10,204 nt of DNA from Lachnoclostridium sp. UBA1434. GTDB taxonomy: Bacteria > Bacillota > Clostridia > Lachnospirales > Lachnospiraceae. The notes below the pieces were generated by a model. The model was not told the origin of the DNA and did not search any database. It saw only the letters and a list, made by a program, of their open reading frames with translations. Made by a program: the position numbers and the translations under genes. The DNA is taken from positions 1 through 10,204 of the forward strand of contig DCTS01000012.1 in NCBI GenBank assembly GCA_002329645.1. The letters run 5' to 3'. Positions within the stretch are counted from its first letter, which is position 1. Each line of letters starts with the position of its first letter. Shown in pieces: positions 1 to 5,679 of this stretch.

Positions 1-399
1 TTTATCCTCATAATACGATTTTCTAATATAATAATTTCCCAATGAAGCATCTTTTTGAATAGCATTTTTCTGTTCATAAACCTTTATTGCGGTATCGGAT
101 TTAGGAATGAACATACTTTTTGTAAGAGAACTACCAAAAGGTCCCTTCTTATAGATTCCAATTTCACCAATGCGTATCCATCTCCAGTTATGTGGTATCT
201 CAAATGGAATTTCATCATCAGAAATAGGCGGAAATTCTTTATCGACTCTTGCTGCCTTGCGTTTTATTAGTTTTTGCTTATCACTATGAATATCTTGGAC
301 TAATTCTTCGATAGAACTATCACTTTCCAAATGTTCCGTTAGTCGACCTTCAATAGCTGCTTGAAGAATAGAATCTCTTATTTCGTTTGCATATGCCAT
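1..399 (-). CDS. hsdS: Type I restriction-modification specificity subunit HsdS, N-terminal part (runs off the window)
   Basis: HsdS is the DNA-recognition subunit of a type I restriction-modification complex; with HsdM it directs adenine methylation and with HsdR restriction. The frame is open from an ATG at 399-397 to base 1, giving 133 residues and no stop. The N-terminal helix begins MAYANEIRDSILQAAIEGRL, which resembles the usual start of this family. The first target-recognition domain opens with IPHNWRWIRIGEI (residues 68-80) and then KKGPFGSSL (84-92), both hallmark HsdS segments. A good ribosome binding site (GGGGGTGG on the minus strand, 403-410) lies just upstream. The start overlaps the stop of the preceding frame as TAATG, typical of an hsdM-hsdS pair. 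The second recognition domain lies outside the window, so I cannot say whether the gene is intact. Confidence 0.88.
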   Translation of the reverse strand, partial: MAYANEIRDSILQAAIEGRLTEHLESDSSIEELVQDIHSDKQKLIKRKAARVDKEFPPISDDEIPFEIPHNWRWIRIGEIGIYKKGPFGSSLTKSMFIPKSDTAIKVYEQKNAIQKDASLGNYYIRKSYYEDK

Positions 400-460
400 T
401 ATTCCACCCCCAGCAAATCGAGGATTTCTTGTAGTTTTGTATCCAGCTTATTATCCATGT
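399..460 (-). pseudogene. 3'-terminal tail of the gene upstream of hsdS (probably hsdM), cut off at the IS21 end
   Basis: A frame ending KLQEILDLLGVE and a TAA at 401-399 overlaps the hsdS start by one base, as translationally coupled hsdM-hsdS genes do. Reading upstream, the frame stays open to a stop at 581-579, but everything beyond about 460 is the terminal inverted repeat and interior of the IS21 element. Only about 17-20 native codons therefore remain. Assignment to hsdM rests on position and coupling, not on recognisable motifs. It could also be the tail of another small gene of the restriction locus. Confidence 0.4.
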
Positions 461-462
461 AA

Positions 463-515
463 ATGGCAAGTACTTTTGCATAATATTCGGCAAATAATAG
501 TGCAAATTTTTCATC
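463..515 (+). repeat. IS21 terminal inverted repeat, istB-side end
   Basis: This 53-bp stretch aligns without gaps to the reverse complement of 2923-2975, with 42 of 53 bases identical. The best block is GGCAAATAATA plus TTTTTCATC at the inner end. It carries two spaced TGGCAA/CGGCAA motifs (about 464-469 and 488-493), the arrangement expected of repeated transposase-binding sites. It lies beyond the istB stop and within the open frame that leads into hsdS. Confidence 0.75.
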
Positions 516-558
516 CTGATACAGGGGGACATTGCCCCCTGCATAATTGATATATTTT

Positions 559-1323
559 CTAGTTATTCTCCTGTTGTTTCAAGAAGGACTTATGGTTTTC
601 CAGACGGTAGCTTCTTCCTTCCAGATTGATCATATCACATCGGTAGGTAAGTCTATCCAGAACTGCTGTAGTTAGAGCAGGATCGCCCAAAAATTCTGTC
701 CATTCCTCAAAGCCTTTATTGGTTGTAATAATAATGCTTGCCTGCTCATGTAAATCAGTGACAAGCTGAAAGAATAGGTTTGCATCGGTTCGTTCTATTG
801 GCAGATAGCCAACTTCGTCAATTACGACCAGGCTTGCATGATAGATGCGATTCAGTTTCGTTTTACTCCGTTTTGATATCTCTGCTGTCCTAAGTGACTG
901 CATCAATGAAGTCATTGTCGTAAATACAACTCGGTATCCCTCCTGGGCCGCTTTATATGCCAATGAGATAGAAAGATGTGTCTTTCCAACCCCGGGAGGC
1001 CCAAAAAACATCAGATTATATGTCTGTTCAATCCACTTCAGTTCAGATAACTGTTTCAACTGTTTTGCACTGATTGACTTCTGAAAACTTACGTCGAAAT
1101 CGTCCAGCGTCTTAATATAAGGGAGCCCCGATTCCTTTATCCTCTTTTCCTTTGCCCGGTCTGTGCGATATTTAATCTCTTGACTAAATATATAATTCAG
1201 AAACTCTGCGTGTGTCATATCGCTTTGCTCGGCGTGTAGCAGAAGGCTATCTATTCCTCCCTTGGTACCAGATAGGCCAAGAACTGATGCTGCATCTTTT
1301 ATAGCTGTAGTTAATCCCTTCAC
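559..1323 (-). CDS. istB: IS21-family transposition helper ATPase IstB
   Basis: IstB is the AAA+ (DnaC-like) ATPase that works with the IstA transposase in target selection and strand transfer. The 254-residue length is normal for the family. Visible motifs are Walker A GPPGVGKT (residues 108-115), Walker B LVVIDEVG (165-172, acidic pair D169/E170), a sensor-1-like ITTN (199-202) and the LDR segment with R224 near the C-terminus. The start is GTG at 1323-1321, since GGAGGG in the last codons of istA gives an 8-base spacing to it and no upstream ATG fits. The gene begins three bases after the istA stop, so the two are co-transcribed and probably translationally coupled. No disruption is seen. 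Confidence 0.95.
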   Translation of the reverse strand: MKGLTTAIKDAASVLGLSGTKGGIDSLLLHAEQSDMTHAEFLNYIFSQEIKYRTDRAKEKRIKESGLPYIKTLDDFDVSFQKSISAKQLKQLSELKWIEQTYNLMFFGPPGVGKTHLSISLAYKAAQEGYRVVFTTMTSLMQSLRTAEISKRSKTKLNRIYHASLVVIDEVGYLPIERTDANLFFQLVTDLHEQASIIITTNKGFEEWTEFLGDPALTTAVLDRLTYRCDMINLEGRSYRLENHKSFLKQQENN

Positions 1324-1326
1324 TAC

Positions 1327-2865
1327 TTATCCCTCCATTAACTTCCTATACTCGTTGATATCCCTTACTTTGGGATGTACAGTCTTGTATTTATCAGATA
1401 GTCCTGGTATAGGAGTAGGTGAAGCTCGCTCAGGTTCTTTACCTAATTCTTTGTAATACTCTGTTGCCGCCTTGAAATCTCCAGCAGAATAAAGATTATA
1501 TTTCAAACAGTAGGCCAGCGAGGTATCTATTATACATTTCTCTGACCCGATACAGGACTTCAAAATCACAGTTAGCTGATCTTTGAAATACCTTGGTTTA
1601 TCCTTTTTAATTCCCTCCAGCAATTCGCCAGCCATTTCACGGTCGGTAAAATACAGGAGTACTTCCTCATATATATCGATAAGCTTTTTATTAAGTTCTC
1701 GGTCGCTATGATTTAAAGAGATGATTTTTCCTCTCTCTTGGCTAATCGTGTGTCTTGCATAAATCTCTCCAGTAGCTGCATCCGTGATTACCATAGAAGT
1801 CCCATCAATAACAAGTTTTACTCTGATATTAGGGCTGTAAGTTCCTTTTGGTACACGGTAACGGTTTGATTTATAAAGTACGGTATTGTCTTTTCTGAGA
1901 CCATAGGTTACACTATCATTAGAAATGATATTTCTGAACACTGGTACCGGCTGAAGATATTCCTTTTCGAGGGTGAATACTTCTGCTGGTATCTTTTTTG
2001 TTGTTTCATGCTCTTTGCCATTGCCCCTCCTTTCTAGCCACGCAAGACATTTCTCATTAAAATCTGTGATGTCTGTAAAGGTACGATGATCCGCGAAGTT
2101 GTATTTCACATATTTAACTACCGCTTCAACCTGACCCTTTGATTCCGGATCTGCCCCATGACATAGAAACACCCGGAACTTCATAATATCAAGGTAATGT
2201 TGGAATCCTGCAGTATAGATGATATCTCCATTGTTTTCACTAACAGCTAATACCTTGTCCTGATCGTATACGATTTCCTGTGTGCGGCCTCCGTAATAAG
2301 CGAAAGCCTTTTCATGTGCTTCGATAAACGTGGCTGTTGTAAATGGTATCGTCTGCCAGTATACGAATTTATACCTTGAATGAGCTAGTACCATGGCAAA
2401 ACAGTATAAGCATACTCTTTTTCCTTTGATATCTCTAAGCCATATCTGTCCCATATCAACCTGAGCCTGGTATCCGGGTGGAAGCTCATTTACTGCTTCA
2501 TACTGCCGACTTCTTTGAACTTTCGGTATATCTTCCTCAAGACGGAGTTGATGTATGTAGTTTCGCATGGTTCGTTCTTTAAACCGAACTTCTTTACCAT
2601 ACTTTTCTTCCAGCCAGTCAAACATCTGGGCCGCTGACATGTCAGGGTGTTGCTTCAGCCAATCAATCATGTCGCTTCGATATTCCTCCGGCCTCTTTGA
2701 TCTAGTAGCGGCAGCCTCTTTTAATCTTTGAAATTCCTCTGCACTCATTTCCCAGTACTTTGCAACGGTTCGTGGGTTGATTCCGAGCTTGTTCTTCACG
2801 GCATTTCTTTTGAAACCGAGTGCTTTTAATTTTTGGATTTGGTAATACATTGACCAATCTTTCAT
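1327..2865 (-). CDS. istA: IS21-family DDE transposase IstA
   Basis: IstA is the catalytic transposase of IS21 elements: it binds the terminal repeats and performs strand cleavage and transfer with an RNase H-fold DDE core. The 512-residue product has an N-terminal helix-turn-helix region (about residues 5-37, with NAVKNKLGINPRTVAKYW). The integrase core has D137 in QAQVDMGQ, D201 in IVYDQDK and E247 in ESKGQVEAVVKYVK, matching the three acidic positions of the family. A C-terminal beta-rich domain includes KSNRYRVPKGTYS (about 334-346). The ATG at 2865-2863 has GGAGGTG about 10 bases upstream on the minus strand. A second ATG at codon 6 is possible but less well placed. The gene is intact. 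Confidence 0.95.
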   Translation of the reverse strand: MKDWSMYYQIQKLKALGFKRNAVKNKLGINPRTVAKYWEMSAEEFQRLKEAAATRSKRPEEYRSDMIDWLKQHPDMSAAQMFDWLEEKYGKEVRFKERTMRNYIHQLRLEEDIPKVQRSRQYEAVNELPPGYQAQVDMGQIWLRDIKGKRVCLYCFAMVLAHSRYKFVYWQTIPFTTATFIEAHEKAFAYYGGRTQEIVYDQDKVLAVSENNGDIIYTAGFQHYLDIMKFRVFLCHGADPESKGQVEAVVKYVKYNFADHRTFTDITDFNEKCLAWLERRGNGKEHETTKKIPAEVFTLEKEYLQPVPVFRNIISNDSVTYGLRKDNTVLYKSNRYRVPKGTYSPNIRVKLVIDGTSMVITDAATGEIYARHTISQERGKIISLNHSDRELNKKLIDIYEEVLLYFTDREMAGELLEGIKKDKPRYFKDQLTVILKSCIGSEKCIIDTSLAYCLKYNLYSAGDFKAATEYYKELGKEPERASPTPIPGLSDKYKTVHPKVRDINEYRKLMEG

Positions 2866-2882
2866 CCTTTCTTCACCTCCAT

Positions 2883-2905
2883 GTAGAATTATACTGCATT
2901 TCTAC
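2883..2905 (-). promoter_or_regulatory. Putative istA promoter -10 inside a short inverted repeat
   Basis: On the minus strand a perfect TATAAT (2893-2888) lies 23 bases before the istA ATG. It sits between GTAGAA and TTCTAC arms (2883-2888 and 2900-2905), a 6-bp inverted repeat that could be an operator or a small hairpin. No good -35 is found at the right distance, so this is a weak call. Confidence 0.35.
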
Positions 2906-2922
2906 AAGAAGGGCTTTTATTC

Positions 2923-2975
2923 GATGAAAAATATGCATTATTATTTGCCAAAAGTTATGTATTTCTACTTGCCAA
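2923..2975 (-). repeat. IS21 terminal inverted repeat, istA-side end
   Basis: This is the partner of 463-515: its reverse complement matches with 42 of 53 bases and no gaps. On the plus strand TTGCCAAAAGTTATGTA (2945-2961) and TTGCCAAAAACTATGTA (2969-2985) are near-identical copies 24 bases apart, so the end has an internal direct repeat. The outer copy runs past 2975, meaning the physical tip lies somewhat further right. Confidence 0.75.
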
Positions 2976-3004
2976 AAACTATGTACTTTATTTTACCATG
3001 TACA

Positions 3005-3150
3005 CCAAGTTGTTTACTCGACCTGAAGGGCTAAGATACGTACACGGAAACATATGGTTGAAGAGATAGGATAGATGTTGTATAGACTTGATTCTCATCA
3101 TTGAAATTTATCGTGATTTTTATATTTTTACAAATGATACCAATTGAATC
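3005..3150. other. Non-coding stretch between the IS21 end and the abiE promoter
   Basis: I see no gene or family motif here. A 37-codon minus-strand frame (about 2988-3101) has no ribosome binding site and no recognisable content. If the IS had simply inserted into hsdM, upstream hsdM sequence would be expected here on the minus strand, and it is absent. The junction is therefore probably the product of a deletion or rearrangement. Confidence 0.5.
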
Positions 3151-3196
3151 TTGACAATTATGCTTTTATAAATTACAATTTAAGCAAAATTGTCAA
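3151..3196 (+). promoter_or_regulatory. abiE operon promoter embedded in an inverted-repeat operator
   Basis: TTGACA (3151-3156) and TACAAT (3174-3179) are separated by exactly 17 bases, a near-consensus sigma-A promoter. It is overlaid by an inverted repeat: TTGACAATTATGCTTT (3151-3166) and TAAGCAAAATTGTCAA (3181-3196) pair at 14 of 16 positions with a 14-base centre. One arm contains the -35 and the other covers the expected transcription start near 3186. AbiEi antitoxins are known to repress their own promoter by binding inverted repeats, so this is the probable AbiEi operator. The protein-DNA link is inferred. Confidence 0.8.
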
Positions 3197-3210
3197 CAAG
3201 GGATGATATG

Positions 3211-3804
3211 ATGACTGGAACAGAAAAGTTGGATGCATTCATTAGAAACAGTAAAGGTGTAATCACTTCAAAGCTGGCAGCTGATCATGGTATTCATAGG
3301 GAGTACTTGAGTGAATTTGTCAGGCAGGGTAAGCTTGAACGTATTGCTCACGGTATATATATTACACCGGATGTATGGGAGGATAAAATGCTGATTCACC
3401 AATTACGTAAAAAAAATTTGATATACTCCCATGAAACCGCTTTATTTTTACACGATTTAACTGATAGAGATCCGGTTGCTTATTGCGTGACGGTTCCAAC
3501 AGGATACAATACCAGCAAGCTAAAGCAAGATGGGCTTATTGTATATACCATCAAAAAAGAATTGCTTGAACTTGGAATCTGTACTAAGAAAACGACCTTC
3601 AGAAACGACATAAGAACATATAATATGGAACGCACTATTTGCGATATTCTTCGGGATAGAAATAACCAAGATGTTGTAGTAGTATCAGATGCACTTAAAA
3701 GATATGTACGAAGATCGGATAAAGACCTTAACAGATTAATGAAATATGCCGGAATGTTAAGAATTGAGAAAATTTTAAGGAGTTATTTAGAGGTGCTGCT
3801 ATGA
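3211..3804 (+). CDS. abiEi: AbiEi family antitoxin and transcriptional repressor
   Basis: AbiEi is the antitoxin of type IV toxin-antitoxin/abortive-infection system AbiE. It neutralises AbiEii without stable binding and represses its own operon through an N-terminal winged helix-turn-helix. Taken from the ATG at 3211 the protein has 197 residues, the usual size. The winged helix covers about residues 16-51 (GVITSKLAADHGIHREYLSE, then the wing RIAHGIYI). The C-terminal antitoxin domain has the family signatures YSHETALFLHDLTDR (72-86), VTVPTGY (93-99) and MERTICDILR (139-148). AAGGGA at 3198-3203 is 7 bases before this ATG; the ATG at 3208 is also possible. The in-frame TTG at 3190 lies almost on the predicted transcription start and is unlikely. 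The stop overlaps abiEii as ATGA. Confidence 0.9.
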   Translation: MTGTEKLDAFIRNSKGVITSKLAADHGIHREYLSEFVRQGKLERIAHGIYITPDVWEDKMLIHQLRKKNLIYSHETALFLHDLTDRDPVAYCVTVPTGYNTSKLKQDGLIVYTIKKELLELGICTKKTTFRNDIRTYNMERTICDILRDRNNQDVVVVSDALKRYVRRSDKDLNRLMKYAGMLRIEKILRSYLEVLL

Positions 3805-4685
3805 ACACGTCAACTCAACTGAAGGCGTTGATAAGAAATCTTTCAAAGGAAAAAAGCGTACAAGCTGAAATTATATTAAGGAATTTTATACTTGAACGGC
3901 TATTGAAAAGGATATCCTTGTCTCCCTTCCGTGATAAATTCATATTGAAGGGGGGCATGCTGATAGCTGCAATGGTTGGTATTGATACCCGATCCACAAT
4001 GGATATGGATGCTACCATCAGGGGTATTCCGCTCTCCGAAGAAGTGTTGGCGGAAGCAATGAAAGTAATATTAGATAGTCCTGTAGATGATGGAGTGAAA
4101 ATGACCCTAAAAGGATTTGAAAACATTCGTGATGAATCAGAATACCCGGGGATACGAATATCAATTGAAGCAATTCTTGATAAAACAAGACAAGTCATGA
4201 AAATAGATGTTACTACAGGCGATAAGATCACTCCACAGGCAGTTGAGTATTCTTTTAGGCTACTATTTGAAGATAGAAGTATAAGTATTCTGGCATATAA
4301 CCTCGAAACGGTACTGGCTGAAAAACTTGAAACCATCTTATCAAGAAGTACTACCAACACAAGAATGCGAGATTACTATGATGTCTATATATTGACAGCA
4401 CTAAGAGCTCAGGATATCAATTGGAGTTTATTTCCCCAAGCTTTTAAAAATACAGCAGAAAAAAGAGGCAGTTATAGTCACCTTTTGAAAACCGGCGATG
4501 ATATTATGGGAGAAATAGAGCAGTCACAGGTGCTTGCTGATCTTTGGAGCCGATATCAGCAGAAAAACAGTTATGCAGATGATTTGACCTGGACGCAAGT
4601 GATAGCAAGTGTAAAGGAGTTATACGTCAAAGCTTTTGACAGCGATATTTTTCCACAAGCTGAAAATTTGAGATATAAAGATTAG
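3801..4685 (+). CDS. abiEii: AbiEii family nucleotidyltransferase toxin
   Basis: AbiEii toxins are DUF1814/MenT-type nucleotidyltransferases that stop growth on phage infection. Characterised relatives either bind GTP or add nucleotides to tRNA 3' ends. This 294-residue protein shows the polymerase-beta-like signature: KGGMLIA (residues 50-56) followed by RSTMDMDAT (64-72), whose D68 and D70 are the expected metal ligands. A further acidic strand VMKIDVTTGD (132-141) and the conserved AEKLETIL (173-180) and MRDYYDVYIL (189-198) segments complete the fold. The gene begins inside the abiEi stop codon (ATGA), so synthesis is translationally coupled to the antitoxin. All motif residues are present, so the toxin is likely functional. 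Its substrate cannot be read from the sequence. Confidence 0.92.
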   Translation: MNTSTQLKALIRNLSKEKSVQAEIILRNFILERLLKRISLSPFRDKFILKGGMLIAAMVGIDTRSTMDMDATIRGIPLSEEVLAEAMKVILDSPVDDGVKMTLKGFENIRDESEYPGIRISIEAILDKTRQVMKIDVTTGDKITPQAVEYSFRLLFEDRSISILAYNLETVLAEKLETILSRSTTNTRMRDYYDVYILTALRAQDINWSLFPQAFKNTAEKRGSYSHLLKTGDDIMGEIEQSQVLADLWSRYQQKNSYADDLTWTQVIASVKELYVKAFDSDIFPQAENLRYKD

Positions 4686-4694
4686 GTGAGAAAA

Positions 4695-5543
4695 ATGAGA
4701 ATACTGTTCTTGGGTACTTCTGCTGCAACATCAGTTCCTCTTGCATTCTGCAGATGCAGAGTGTGTGAGAAAGCCAGAACTAATAAGGGGAAAGACATTA
4801 GAAAAAGATCATCGGTAATTATAAATGATGACTTGCTTATTGATTTTGGCCCCGATGTTGTAACTTCGTCATATATGTATAACATCGATTTGACAAATGT
4901 AAAATATATCCTTCAAACTCACGGGCATTCAGATCATTTTGATGCAGGGCACTTGATAACACGACTTAAGGAATATGCTACACAGAATGTAAACCCTGTC
5001 TGCCTTGCTGCCTCAAAAGAAACGGTTAAATCACTGGATAAACGGATGAAGGCCGAAGAACTGAATGTAGATTTATTTGATCAGGATTGGCAAAGAAAGC
5101 TTAATATCGATATTAAGTTTATATGCAACGGTGATCACATAAAAATAGGCGATTATTCTGTTACAGCGATAGAATCTTTGCATGACATTTACGAGAATTC
5201 TTTGATATATATAATCAGTCACGGTAATAAAAATATTTTGTATGGAACTGATTTGTTGAAGATATCTGAAAAGGCATGGGAAATATTAAAAACATTCCGT
5301 CTTGACTTGGTTATACTGGATCACACATACGGCAAGGGTTTTAATAGTGGCGGCCATCTGGATGCAGGACAGGTTACCGATATTATATCAAAAATGAAAG
5401 AAGAAAATATAATGCACGAAAAAAGCCTGGTTTATGCAACGCATATATCACACGAAGGTAATGATACTCACTATGTTATGGAAAAGATTGCAGCAAGAAA
5501 CGGATATCATATTGCATATGACGGACTGGAGATAAAAATTTGA
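4695..5543 (+). CDS. PhnP-like metallo-beta-lactamase-fold phosphodiesterase, third gene of the abiE operon
   Basis: This 282-residue hydrolase belongs to the PhnP/RNase Z branch of the metallo-beta-lactamase fold. It opens MRILFLGTSAATSVP, has a structural zinc knuckle C19-R-C21-R-V-C24, and carries the metal motif H76-G-H78-S-D80-H81. Later ligands are H163 (SLHD), D186 (YGTD) and H250/H253 (YATHISHE). It ends AYDGLEI, much like E. coli PhnP (GFDGMEI). The cysteines and first metal ligands fall at the positions I recall for PhnP, which hydrolyses ribosyl 1,2-cyclic phosphate and some 2',3'-cyclic nucleotides. No other phosphonate gene is present. AGGTGAG (4684-4690) overlaps the abiEii stop and precedes the ATG by four bases, so it is co-translated with the toxin. 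The GTG at 4686 lies inside that ribosome binding site and is rejected as start. The true substrate is unknown. Confidence 0.88.
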   Translation: MRILFLGTSAATSVPLAFCRCRVCEKARTNKGKDIRKRSSVIINDDLLIDFGPDVVTSSYMYNIDLTNVKYILQTHGHSDHFDAGHLITRLKEYATQNVNPVCLAASKETVKSLDKRMKAEELNVDLFDQDWQRKLNIDIKFICNGDHIKIGDYSVTAIESLHDIYENSLIYIISHGNKNILYGTDLLKISEKAWEILKTFRLDLVILDHTYGKGFNSGGHLDAGQVTDIISKMKEENIMHEKSLVYATHISHEGNDTHYVMEKIAARNGYHIAYDGLEIKI

Positions 5544-5550
5544 TGAATGA

Positions 5551-5652
5551 GCTTTCAAAACTGTTTTATCGGTAAACATTATGAAGACAAATGGATTGTT
5601 ACACGTTGAGACGGCAGCTTTATTATCAAGGGTAAAAGATGTTGAAATATAA
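5551..5652 (+). pseudogene. Short relic resembling the C-terminus of an RNA m5U methyltransferase (RlmD/RumA type)
   Basis: A 33-codon open stretch ends HVETAALLSRVKDVEI and a TAA at 5650-5652. Uracil-5-methyltransferases of the RlmD/RumA family end with a very similar HVETVVLLSR-like segment. No catalytic part is present, and an in-frame stop lies just upstream at 5548-5550. An ATG at 5581 could start a 23-residue peptide but has no ribosome binding site. I read it as a leftover gene tail, possibly an integration scar. The remaining bases from 5544 to 5679 hold nothing else I can name. Confidence 0.35.
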
Positions 5653-5679
5653 TAAATTGGGATAGATAGAAGCTTATAA

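Larger units (their letters stand above)
458..2980 (-). mobile_element. IS21-family insertion sequence (istA, istB), apparently complete
   Basis: The element has the IS21 layout: a long DDE transposase gene (istA) followed three bases later by a helper ATPase gene (istB), both on the minus strand. The two genes are bracketed by imperfect terminal inverted repeats. Each end carries two spaced copies of a motif with TGGCAA or CGGCAA in it, consistent with the multiple transposase-binding repeats known for this family. The exact outer tips cannot be fixed. A TG dinucleotide at 458 is a plausible left tip, but the right end could be anywhere from about 2980 to 3004 (a TGTACA lies at 2999-3004). 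I found no convincing target-site duplication, so the coordinates are approximate. Both genes look intact, so the element may still be active. Confidence 0.85.

Noticed and set aside
55..270. 71-codon plus-strand open frame at the left edge
   Set aside because: Shadow of hsdS on the other strand; no ribosome binding site or motif.
2988..3101. 37-codon minus-strand frame between the IS21 end and abiE
   Set aside because: No ribosome binding site and no recognisable residues, and it runs into the IS end. Not supported as a gene or as the missing hsdM piece.
3190..3210. TTG start for abiEi seven codons upstream
   Set aside because: It lies about four bases after the predicted transcription start and inside the operator arm, with no ribosome binding site. 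ATG 3211 has AAGGGA at 7 bases.
3815..4360. 181-codon minus-strand open frame opposite abiEii
   Set aside because: Serine-rich shadow translation with no ribosome binding site and no family motif; the plus strand carries clear AbiEii motifs.
4686..4694. GTG start for the MBL hydrolase
   Set aside because: It lies within the AGGTGAG ribosome binding site. The ATG at 4695 aligns the Cys and His motifs with PhnP numbering.
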